DNA from: Planctomycetota bacterium
GTDB lineage: Bacteria > Planctomycetota > Phycisphaerae > UBA1845
NCBI GenBank assembly: GCA_022566435.1
Contig: JADFIX010000055.1
Span: forward strand, 1 to 10,518
Direction of reading: 5' to 3'
DNA length: 10,518 nt
In this document: positions 1 to 6,481 of the stretch, in pieces
Numbering within the stretch: the stretch's first letter is position 1
Layout: each line of letters starts with the position of its first letter
Notes under the pieces: model-generated
What the model was told of the DNA's origin: nothing
The model's database searches: none
What the model saw: only the letters and a program-made list of their open reading frames with translations
Made by a program: the position numbers and the translations under genes

Positions 1-581
1 TGATTTTTCCGAATGACGTCGGAGAGTTCCTTGACTACGATGTCCGAAACCAGCATGCACCCGCCCGGCTTCAGTACGCGAGCGATTTCGGCGAACACCT
101 TGGATTTCTCCGGTGACAGGTTGATGACGCAGTTGGAGATGACCCAATCGACGCTTTCAGAATCGACCGGCAAGGCCTCGATAGTACCCTTGCGGACATC
201 CACATTAGTCAAACCGGAAGTGGCGACGTTTTCCTTCGCGCGGGCGATCATTTCGTCGGTCATATCGACACCGATGGCCCGACCGGTAGGACCCACCTTC
301 TTCGCGGCGAGCAGAATGTCGATACCCGCCCCGGAGCCGAGGTCGAGAACGGTTTGGCCTTCCCGCACTTCGCTGAAGGCCAGCGGATTCCCGCAACCGA
401 AGGAATTCACGACCGCATCGGCGGGAAGGGCGGTCAACTCTTCCTGAGTATAGCCCGCCAGCTTCACCACGACGCCCTTTTGCACCGGTGCGCAGCAGGG
501 ACTCGCATCGGTGGATGGGGCACACACGGCCTTCGCATAGGCCTTGGAAACGGATTCGCGAATTTCATTTTGCTCGGTCAT
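1..581 (-). CDS. arsM: Arsenite S-adenosylmethionine methyltransferase, N-terminal part (cut by window edge)
   Basis: This enzyme adds methyl groups from S-adenosylmethionine to trivalent arsenic in the cytoplasm, giving methylated, partly volatile arsenicals. The 193 visible residues show the class I methyltransferase fold: motif I VLDLGSGAGID at residues 78-88, the acidic ribose-binding strand end GVDMTDEM at 104-111, and KPGG at 171-174. Family-specific signatures are SFGCGNP (Cys63) and ISNCVINLSPEK (Cys151), the two cysteines equivalent to conserved arsenic-binding positions. An N-terminal Cys29-Cys30 pair is also common in prokaryotic ArsM. The third arsenic-binding cysteine would lie beyond the edge and cannot be checked. 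The ATG at 579-581 is preceded by GAGAG with an 8-base gap. It has no ars neighbours inside the window; inverted repeats upstream may be its operator. Identity is confident from motifs; activity is inferred. Confidence 0.93.
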   Translation of the reverse strand, partial: MTEQNEIRESVSKAYAKAVCAPSTDASPCCAPVQKGVVVKLAGYTQEELTALPADAVVNSFGCGNPLAFSEVREGQTVLDLGSGAGIDILLAAKKVGPTGRAIGVDMTDEMIARAKENVATSGLTNVDVRKGTIEALPVDSESVDWVISNCVINLSPEKSKVFAEIARVLKPGGCMLVSDIVVKELSDVIRKN

Positions 582-638
582 TTCCCGGTCTCTCATCTCG
601 AAGAAAAAGCGTTTTTCCAACACGCCGCGCGGGGTCGA

Positions 639-654
639 GCCCGATCGATCGGGC
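639..654. promoter_or_regulatory. 16-bp perfect palindrome upstream of arsM
   Basis: GCCCGATCGATCGGGC is a perfect palindrome with no spacer, 58-73 bases upstream of the arsM start codon. With a zero-length loop it is a poor hairpin, but it has the form of a binding site for a dimeric regulator. It is also GATC-rich, so it could be a methylation target. Function is inferred from position and symmetry only. Confidence 0.35.
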
Positions 655-697
655 GGAACACGCTTCACGAATCCCCCGATGCCCCCCTCGGGCACAC

Positions 698-713
698 GGC
701 TACGACCGTAGCC
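698..713. promoter_or_regulatory. Candidate operator GGCTACG-AC-CGTAGCC between arsM and the small membrane ORF
   Basis: Two perfect 7-base arms are separated by 2 bases. The half-site GTAGCC recurs on the plus strand at 725-730 and 752-757, so four copies (one inverted) lie within 60 bases. On the minus strand a -10-like TACAAT occupies 722-727, without a recognisable -35. If it is used, the inverted repeat would span the transcription start, a classic repressor position. ArsM genes are often controlled by ArsR-type repressors, but the site does not match the ArsR consensus I know, so the regulator is unknown. Confidence 0.35.
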
Positions 714-834
714 TACACGCAATTGTAGCCTTGCAAAAGTGGCGGCGTCCCGTAGCCCTGAAGAAAAAACTGGCTCGTCTTCCTGTTTCTTTGACGCGAT
801 CCACGATACGACTGACCGTGCCGAATTCAACTGG

Positions 835-1005
835 ATGACGCTTCCGTTCCTTGTCATCCCGATTCAACTCGCTTTAGTGACGACGGCAGCCGCGGTGCTC
901 GAGGCGAGTTCAACGCGACCGATGAAGCGAATTGGTGCAGTTCTCACGATCATCGTATGGATTCTGATTCTCGGACACATTGTGATAACGGCGTGGACGC
1001 TTTGA
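835..1005 (+). CDS. Possible small two-helix membrane protein
   Basis: I do not recognise a family. From the ATG at 835 the product is 56 residues with two strongly hydrophobic segments, about residues 3-22 and 33-56. They are separated by a short polar loop holding Arg28, Lys31 and Arg32, which by the positive-inside rule would face the cytoplasm. The frame is open further upstream to a GTG at 739, which would add 32 polar, unconvincing residues. Neither start has a good ribosome binding site. It is the only plus-strand candidate in the gap between the divergent arsM and the convergent TPR gene. The hydrophobic pattern favours a real gene, but its short length and lack of a clear start keep confidence low. 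Confidence 0.38.
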   Translation: MTLPFLVIPIQLALVTTAAAVLEASSTRPMKRIGAVLTIIVWILILGHIVITAWTL

Positions 1006-1035
1006 CGACCCTTCGGATATTTCCCGCTATGTGCT

Positions 1036-1055
1036 CCGGTCGCTTACGCTCGCGG
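1036..1055. repeat. REP-like GC-rich imperfect inverted sequence
   Basis: The 20 bases CCGGTCGCTTACGCTCGCGG lie between the stop of the TPR gene and the small membrane ORF. Their outer CCG/CGG and inner GC/GC bases can pair around TTAC. I recall similar GCGAGCGTAAGCGA strings scattered in planctomycete genomes, but that is memory and a single copy here cannot prove a repeat family. It sits 70-90 bases after the TPR gene's stop and could help end its transcript. Confidence 0.25.
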
Positions 1056-1122
1056 TACTGAGGGCAACGGACGTAAGTATCGACAAGGGTCTTCCCCTCC
1101 GTCGCTTCGTCGCTTCCCCCCT

Positions 1123-2244
1123 TCACTCTTTTTCCTGTCGAAGGCGAATCAGCCACTCGGTGGCCGTCGAATTCGCGGGGTCTTTCTCGAGCAGCTTTTG
1201 GAATGCCACAATCGCGTCATCCTCGCGCCCCACTTCCGCCAGGGCGACGGCATGGGCTTGCAGCAAATGTCGCGAAGCGCGATCGCCGGTTTCCTTGACG
1301 CCCTCTTCGAGAATCTTCAGCTCGTCGATTTTCGATATGCGAATCCCGCTCACCGCCCTTTTTCGCGTGAGGCCGGCCATCTGCAAGTAGGCGTCCTCGC
1401 CGGCCGGATCTTCTCGAATCACACCACGCAACACTTCCAGAGAAACCTCGATTTCGGCGACAAGCAGTAGAAGCTTAGCGCGTAGATTCCCCCCTGTCTC
1501 ACGTTCGGCCGAGCCGCCGGTCGCGGCTAGCGAGATGTCGCGCTCCGCGATCGAAACGGCTTGACGCGCGCTTCGCCATGCCTCGTCCCATCGGTTCTCC
1601 TGAATGAACAGCTCGGTGAGGAAATGCACATACGAAAGCGACTTTCCCCCGTCGGCGCTGACCACCTGTTCCGCCAGCTCGACCGCCGTGGCGAATTCAC
1701 CGGCGCTCGCCGCGCAACGCGACAGGCCGTACAGAATCGTGGGGTCGTCTTGTTTCAACCTTCTCGCCTTGACGAAGCTCGACTTGGCGAGTCGTGGATA
1801 GGAATTGATTAACAAGTCGCCGAGCAAACGATGAGCCTGCCAATAGTTTCGCCCTTCTCGCGTATGAACAAACGTTTGGATGCGCTCGATGGCGTCGCCC
1901 TTTCGTCCCGAAGCCGCGAAGGCGTAGCCGGTCACGTAATCGAGCCAGGGATTGATGGGATTGTCGGCATGGACGATAGCCGTGAAGGCATTGATCTTTT
2001 CCAGCAAGTCAAGGGTCTCGTCGCCGCCCGCATCTTCGAGCCTCTCGGCGGCATCAATCGACAGTCGCAAGGCCTCTTCGGCACTTGGCTGATCTTCCGT
2101 GGTCGCCTCGACAGGCGCCGCGGTATCCTTTTGCGGCGCATTGGGCGGCTGTTGTGCGGTGGCCGTCAGACAAGCGAACATGGCGGTCGCCGTACCCACG
2201 AGAATCGGAGTTATTTGTGTAGGAGACACGGCGATTCGTTTCAC
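1123..2244 (-). CDS. Secreted or periplasmic TPR-repeat protein
   Basis: This is a 373-residue protein of helical tetratricopeptide repeats, which usually mediate protein-protein contacts; no partner can be named. From the GTG at 2242-2244 it begins VKRIAV, followed by a hydrophobic stretch ending TATA-QQ near residue 30, a plausible signal peptide with a basic start. A low-complexity Pro/Ala/Glu linker follows to about residue 55. TPR-like units are visible near residues 99-127 (WLDYVTGYAFAASGRKGDAI), 136-168, 169-201, 203-236 and 324-356 (AVALAEVGREDDAIVAFQKL). The frame extends to an ATG at 2379, but that part is unlike protein and lies upstream of a candidate -10. AAGGAG sits directly before GTG 2244 and 14 bases before a second GTG at 2229, so either start is possible. 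It follows fliS by about 160 bases and probably has its own promoter, so a flagellar role is not established. Confidence 0.8.
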   Translation of the reverse strand: MKRIAVSPTQITPILVGTATAMFACLTATAQQPPNAPQKDTAAPVEATTEDQPSAEEALRLSIDAAERLEDAGGDETLDLLEKINAFTAIVHADNPINPWLDYVTGYAFAASGRKGDAIERIQTFVHTREGRNYWQAHRLLGDLLINSYPRLAKSSFVKARRLKQDDPTILYGLSRCAASAGEFATAVELAEQVVSADGGKSLSYVHFLTELFIQENRWDEAWRSARQAVSIAERDISLAATGGSAERETGGNLRAKLLLLVAEIEVSLEVLRGVIREDPAGEDAYLQMAGLTRKRAVSGIRISKIDELKILEEGVKETGDRASRHLLQAHAVALAEVGREDDAIVAFQKLLEKDPANSTATEWLIRLRQEKE

Positions 2245-2301
2245 TCCTTGATTGATAAAGCGATGGCAGAAGCGCGACCCGAAAACGACCTTTCGAGAAC
2301 G

Positions 2302-2310
2302 ACTATAACA
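2302..2310 (-). promoter_or_regulatory. Candidate extended -10 promoter for the TPR gene
   Basis: On the minus strand TGTTATAGT matches an extended -10 (TGnTATAAT) with one mismatch. No good -35 is seen, as is usual for extended -10 promoters. Transcription would start near 2295, about 50 bases before the GTG at 2244. This supports the shorter GTG start over the ATG at 2379, which lies upstream of the promoter. Confidence 0.35.
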
Positions 2311-2406
2311 TGCCGCTCGCGACAAGCATATGGCGGGCTTGTGGTGGCCGCAAGACGAGCGCTGGTGGGAAACCGACACATTTGTCGCGACGCACCCGAA
2401 ACGGAT

Positions 2407-2859
2407 TCAGCCCTCGACGTTGACCGTCCCGATGGCCTGGTCGTCTTCCGCGCCCGGGCTCACCTCGAAGTGCTGTTGCCGCACGGTATTCACCTTGTCG
2501 ACGAGGATCTGCCAAGTCTCCCGCTCCATGCGGAGGACTCTGACGGCGTCGTCAATATCCTGTACACTTCGATTGACACTGGCGTCGATGAGTTTGCGGT
2601 AGAGAAAGTTGTAGATCGAAGCCATGCGTTCGCACAGCTCGCGATTGACATCGTAGTCGAGCGCCGTTTGCATTTCGACCAGGATGTTCTGGGCTCGTGA
2701 CAGGCGATCAAACGAGACGGAGAAGTCCTTCTCCAGAATGGCATCGCGACCCTGCAGTGCAAAACGGATGGCACCATCGTAGAGCATGAGTTGGAGTTGC
2801 TCGGGTGATGCCGTCATCACCGCGTCCCGCAAGTACGGATTGTCCGCTGCATCGCTCAT
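2407..2859 (-). CDS. fliS: Flagellin export chaperone FliS
   Basis: FliS binds the C-terminal helices of newly made flagellin in the cytoplasm, stops early polymerisation and delivers it to the flagellar type III export gate. The 150-residue product carries the family's N-terminal signature: NPYL at 7-10, VMTASPEQL at 14-22 and LMLYDGAIRF at 24-33. It then has helices covering DRLSRAQNILVEM (51-63) and SIYNFLYRKL (81-90), and ends with RETWQILVDKV at 113-123. A roughly 20-residue acidic tail after the last helix makes it slightly longer than the usual 125-135. The ATG start gives NPYL at the normal distance from the N-terminus; no strong Shine-Dalgarno is seen. It lies 101 bases downstream of fliD on the same strand, the common fliD-fliS order, so co-transcription is likely. 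Confidence 0.95.
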   Translation of the reverse strand: MSDAADNPYLRDAVMTASPEQLQLMLYDGAIRFALQGRDAILEKDFSVSFDRLSRAQNILVEMQTALDYDVNRELCERMASIYNFLYRKLIDASVNRSVQDIDDAVRVLRMERETWQILVDKVNTVRQQHFEVSPGAEDDQAIGTVNVEG

Positions 2860-2960
2860 AATGCCCGTACTATCGGTCGTTTGGAGGGGGTGATTTACCG
2901 AAATCTCGTCCCGAGGACACCGGCAACGCTCGGAATAGGGAAAGAAGCCCGCTTTCCACG

Positions 2961-5900
2961 TCAGAACCGAATACTACTCGCCAATTGGGCAAGAATATTC
3001 AACGACGCCTGCTGCCCCTGGATGACGGCAAGGGACGACTCCAGCCCGATGAATTGGGCCTCCAGACGCAACCGCTTCGCCTCTAGCAACACGTTCAGGC
3101 GATCGATCCGACCGTTCAGCAGCTCTTGCTGATTCGTCAGGAGATCGTTTTTTCGCGAAAGGACACTGTCGAATCGGCCCGCCAGACCCTCCAGCGTCTC
3201 ATCGAGAATCGCGCCGAAACCGGTGTCCTCGGCAGTGAAAAGCTGTTCGACCAATTCTGGAGACTCTTCGTAAACCTTGCGGAATTTGGCTTCGTCAAAC
3301 TCGATTCGATGGTCTGCGACGGCACGAATACCGACGTGGAGTACGCGGGAAAGGGAAGGATCGGCGCCTTCGAACGACTGCGTGACCACACGGTGCAGTC
3401 GACCGCGAACCTGCGTAATGGCGCCGTCGCCGAGTAGCGGTCCCCGTCGCAGCGAATCGGAATCAAAACTCACGGTCTCCGCGATGGAAGCCTGCAACTC
3501 ATTGTAGGCATCGACGAAGTGCTGAATGCCACCCACGACTCTATCAATATCCTGACTGACGGTGATGGTCACTTCCTCGTCACCCGCCGCAAGCAAGTCG
3601 AGCGTGACACCATCGATCACATTGTCCAATGTGTTCGTGGCACTGGTGATGAGGGCCGACTGTCCGGTCGCGGAATCCCCGGTGGTAATGACCGCATCCT
3701 GTCCTCTTGTCATGGTGCGAAGACCGAGTTCGAGACCACCGGTATCGAAAAGCAATTCCCCGCGCCGTCCCGATTCCGTCGAAGTCACGGTGAGGCTGAA
3801 GGGGTTGGCCGTACCGCCGTCGTCGAGAACGGCGGCGGCGGCGAGACCGCTCGCTTCATTGATCATTCGGGATACGTCATTGAGTGTGTCCGTAGGACCG
3901 ATGTCGATACGAATCTGACCGCTGCCGTCGATAAACGACGCACCGGCGCGCGCCGAACCGGCAAGGTGCAGGCTGGCCGCGGCGTGTCCGCCATCGATGT
4001 CTTCAATGGTGAGAGTGCCGGATCCGTCGGTCTGATCGATGATCATGATGCCGTCGCCGGTGTCGTTGAGTCGCGCCTCGAGGCTCGCCGGGGCGACGCG
4101 GTTGATCTCCTCGATGAGCGCCCCGACCGTGCGAATCGAATCGTTGTCGGAGAATTGGATGACATAGACGCTGCCGTTGGAATCGGTAATCCGAAAATCT
4201 CCGCGCGTGACCCCGCGCCCCGCGTTGAGGTCCGACAGTAGCGTTTGCGTCGACACGTACCGCCGATGAAGATGACCGCCGTCCACCACCCCGCCGTCAA
4301 ACTCGCCGAACGCCCGCGCAATACCCAATTCCGCGGCCATCGCGCCGCCTTCGAGGTCGGTGATCGCCACAAAGCCGCCCGGTCCGGCATCCGTCGATTC
4401 GTCTCGGATTTCGATTCCGGTGCCCGCGGCATTGACTGAGGCGACGAGGGACGTGTTCTCATCCAGGTTGATCAAGTCGATCACGTCCTGCAGGGTCACC
4501 GGCATCCGCGCTGGGTCTCGAAAGTCGATCGTGGTCGTCCGGTTCCCCCGATCCGTGAGCTGGATGACGCCGGTCGAAATCCCTGACCCGCCGCGCAGAG
4601 ACCGCAAGAGAACCGTATTCAGTCCGCCGACCAGCCGCCGCGATTCAAAGCTCGAGTCCGGCGTGGTCGTGGCACCAAGCAGTCCGAGGTCCTCGGCAGC
4701 CGACGAGTTTTCCGCGGCACCGACCGTGACCGTACTCCCGAACTCCAGGGCTTGAAGTCGGATGCCCTTGCCGTCCGCGGAGAGGCTCGCATGAAGAATC
4801 GCGTCGTTGTTGCCCGGCACATAGTTGATGGCGTTGATGACGTCACCGATCGTGGATACGCGGTAAATGTCGCGACCCTGAATGTCCTTGTCGGCCACAT
4901 CGCCCAGAATACCGAGGTCGGCCGCCAAGAACCCTGAGACATCTTCCACAATCAGATTGCCGGCGTGTTCCCCTTCCACGCCCGTTTCGTCGAGAATCTG
5001 CAAACTGGAATCCACCAGCCCGACGCTGATTTTCACTCCGGCGTTTTCTGTTTCCTGTTCGATTCGGTCGATGACGTCTTGGATGCGCACACCGTTCGCC
5101 AGATCGAGGTCCGACAGATCGACGTCGACGGTGGCGCCGCTTCGATCGGTCAAACGCATCACCGATGAACCGTCGAGGCGCACGCCCGCACCGTTGTTGA
5201 GCGCCCGAAGGTCGGTGTCAAACTTGAGAAGATTGCTTAGCGAAACGGTGAACGATTCATTGGTCGTACCGCCCTTGACGATAATCAGATCGTCTCTGCC
5301 GAATCTCGCGGTCCCGATTCCGTTGCCGTCATTGAGCTGCGACAGGAAGGTTGACATAGACAGTTTGATCAGATCCGTTCCGTCCACCCGTTGCTCGCTC
5401 GTGTCGGCGACGATCCCGAGGTCGGCCGCTGTGGTGGTAAGTCCTTTGTCGGCGATGACGAGATTCCCGGTCGCGAGGAGTTCGGTCGTAAGATCTTCAA
5501 TGACGATTCGATCGCCCGTCACCGCGCCGAACGGTACGCCCGAGACCCTCGCCCGAACGTTGAGCGATTCTTCGCCGTTGATGGCGACCAGAATGTCTTG
5601 CACTGTCACGGCCCGCGTCAGATCGATGTCCGCGGTCTCGCCGGCGCGGTCGGTAATGGTAATGACCCCTCGCCCCACACCAAGCCCGCCGTTCAGTGCG
5701 TTGAGTTCCGTACCACGGTTGACTCGACTTTGCCCTTGTGAGATCGTCAGAGTCCCCACGCCGATGGGTGTCGTATCCGCGTCGTGAAAACCGCGACTGA
5801 GCACGGAGTGGTTGGTCGCGAGACCATGAACGCGAAACGAATAGACTCCCGACTGGGCAAACTCGCCGGCCTCCGCCGTCAAGATGTTCTCGTTTGTGGA

Positions 5901-6131
5901 CGCTGAATTGAACTGTCGAAAGAGAGAAATCTTCGCGAAGCGGTTGGCGGCGCTTTGCAGGGCAAGAATCTGCGCCGAGAGCCCGAGAAAGGCGGCGCGC
6001 TGAACGTCCACCGTTTGAACACGAGCTAGGAGGTTTTGAACCGGTCGTTGCTCGATCGCCATCAACTGATCGATCAGACTCGTTCGGTCAATTCCCGAGA
6101 CTAGCCCGATGCCGGTGGATATTCCACTCAT
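2961..6131 (-). CDS. fliD: Flagellar filament cap protein FliD (hook-associated protein 2), expanded
   Basis: FliD forms the cap at the filament tip under which exported flagellin subunits fold and insert. The ATG at 6129-6131 gives MSGISTGIGLVSGID, the typical FliD start, with GAGAG 10 bases upstream; an earlier in-frame ATG at 6185 adds only unconvincing residues. The FliD N domain covers about residues 8-115 (IDQLMAIEQRPV at 20-31), and the C domain about 818-1045, including the DAYNELQASI segment (874-883) and a long C-terminal coiled coil (about 985-1045). The 1056-residue length is about twice that of enteric FliD (468 in E. coli). The extra length is several IN-like repeats at about 143-723, of the pattern LNxGxGV...ITDxxG...DL...TVQDVI..IN...AAxLGI. 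The frame is intact throughout, so the repeats are probably functional, perhaps forming large surface-exposed domains on the cap. It follows flagellin 1 after 350 bases and precedes fliS. Confidence 0.95.
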   Translation of the reverse strand: MSGISTGIGLVSGIDRTSLIDQLMAIEQRPVQNLLARVQTVDVQRAAFLGLSAQILALQSAANRFAKISLFRQFNSASTNENILTAEAGEFAQSGVYSFRVHGLATNHSVLSRGFHDADTTPIGVGTLTISQGQSRVNRGTELNALNGGLGVGRGVITITDRAGETADIDLTRAVTVQDILVAINGEESLNVRARVSGVPFGAVTGDRIVIEDLTTELLATGNLVIADKGLTTTAADLGIVADTSEQRVDGTDLIKLSMSTFLSQLNDGNGIGTARFGRDDLIIVKGGTTNESFTVSLSNLLKFDTDLRALNNGAGVRLDGSSVMRLTDRSGATVDVDLSDLDLANGVRIQDVIDRIEQETENAGVKISVGLVDSSLQILDETGVEGEHAGNLIVEDVSGFLAADLGILGDVADKDIQGRDIYRVSTIGDVINAINYVPGNNDAILHASLSADGKGIRLQALEFGSTVTVGAAENSSAAEDLGLLGATTTPDSSFESRRLVGGLNTVLLRSLRGGSGISTGVIQLTDRGNRTTTIDFRDPARMPVTLQDVIDLINLDENTSLVASVNAAGTGIEIRDESTDAGPGGFVAITDLEGGAMAAELGIARAFGEFDGGVVDGGHLHRRYVSTQTLLSDLNAGRGVTRGDFRITDSNGSVYVIQFSDNDSIRTVGALIEEINRVAPASLEARLNDTGDGIMIIDQTDGSGTLTIEDIDGGHAAASLHLAGSARAGASFIDGSGQIRIDIGPTDTLNDVSRMINEASGLAAAAVLDDGGTANPFSLTVTSTESGRRGELLFDTGGLELGLRTMTRGQDAVITTGDSATGQSALITSATNTLDNVIDGVTLDLLAAGDEEVTITVSQDIDRVVGGIQHFVDAYNELQASIAETVSFDSDSLRRGPLLGDGAITQVRGRLHRVVTQSFEGADPSLSRVLHVGIRAVADHRIEFDEAKFRKVYEESPELVEQLFTAEDTGFGAILDETLEGLAGRFDSVLSRKNDLLTNQQELLNGRIDRLNVLLEAKRLRLEAQFIGLESSLAVIQGQQASLNILAQLASSIRF
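3963..5705 (-). repeat. Degenerate IN-type repeat region inside fliD
   Basis: At the protein level at least four long units and one short one are visible. They run at about residues 143-241, 264-408 (with a partial extra start), 425-484 (short), 503-604 and 630-723 of FliD. Each long unit opens with LNxGxGV or SLRGGSGI, then an ITDR-like or LTDR-like strand. It continues through DL or DF, a TVQDI/IQDV/TLQDV helix and an IEIRD-like strand, and ends AADLGI or similar. This resembles the flagellin hook IN motif (PF07196). DNA identity between units is low by eye, so the duplications look old. Confidence 0.8.
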
Positions 6132-6481
6132 GAGTGTCGTACTCTCACAAAACTTTGCATTCAGATCACACGAGTCGGCGCGCAACGCAACACCATGGAG
6201 TGTATCGGCACTCGGTCAAGCGGGACTCTAGTGCTCAATGTCCCGTAAAGCCGCACGAGGCAGGTTCAAGCGAACGCCGCCATGTTGTCGCGGCGGCGTC
6301 AGCATGCCGGTGCACGTTTTCATCAGGCTGAGGCATGGCACTCTCATCGGACAACATCCATCATATCAGGGTTAACAAAGCACTAGAGCATCGGAACCAG
6401 GGATCAGGTCGTGGGCGTTGGATTCCCTTTCGGCCCCTGGGTTCGGTTTCGCCGGCACCGTGCGTTGCGGCGTCCCCCGGG
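6132..6481. other. 350-bp intergenic region between flagellin 1 and fliD
   Basis: No convincing gene is seen here. It holds a GC-rich inverted repeat (6274-6299, listed separately). It also has a weak sigma-28-like arrangement for fliD on the minus strand: GCCGATAC at 6202-6209 with TAGA at 6227-6230, 17 bases apart against the usual 15-16. GCCGATA sits inside a 5-base inverted repeat (GAGTG/CACTC, 6198-6213). A separate fliD promoter is plausible given the gap size, but the site is too imperfect to call. Confidence 0.3.
6274..6299. terminator. GC-rich hairpin between flagellin 1 and fliD
   Basis: ACGCCGCC and GGCGGCGT form a perfect 8-base stem around a 10-base loop, about 185 bases after the flagellin 1 stop and 143 before the fliD start. 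There is no T-tract on either side, so it is not a standard intrinsic terminator. It could be a weak terminator, an RNA stability element that shields flagellin mRNA, or part of the fliD leader. Confidence 0.35.

Noticed and set aside
1100..1115. Tandem CGTCGCTT x2 as a repeat array or CRISPR-like unit
   Set aside because: Only two adjacent 8-base copies with no spacers; consistent with chance in a C/T-rich strand. No CRISPR-like array was seen anywhere in the window.
950..1156. Minus-strand ORF (68 codons) after the TPR gene
   Set aside because: It overlaps the end of the TPR coding sequence in another frame and the small membrane ORF on the other strand; its translation is Arg-rich and featureless.
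2374..2387. 5-bp hairpin CGACA-CATT-TGTCG after fliS as a terminator
   Set aside because: The stem is short and followed only by three Ts on the minus strand; too weak to support.
1831..2700. Plus-strand ORF (289 codons) opposite the TPR gene and fliS
   Set aside because: It runs across two real minus-strand genes and the promoter gap between them and shows no recognisable domain.
2939..2957. 6-bp inverted repeat GGAAAG/CTTTCC just after the fliD stop as a terminator
   Set aside because: Weak stem, no T-tract, and fliS follows closely on the same strand, so readthrough is expected.
3519..4241. Plus-strand ORF (240 codons) opposite fliD
   Set aside because: Antisense shadow of the FliD C-terminal half; no start signal or motif.
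4882..5787. Long plus-strand ORF (301 codons) antisense to fliD
   Set aside because: The minus strand here carries clear FliD IN-type repeats. The plus-strand translation is Ser/Arg/Pro-rich with no motif, typical of an antisense shadow in GC-rich coding DNA.
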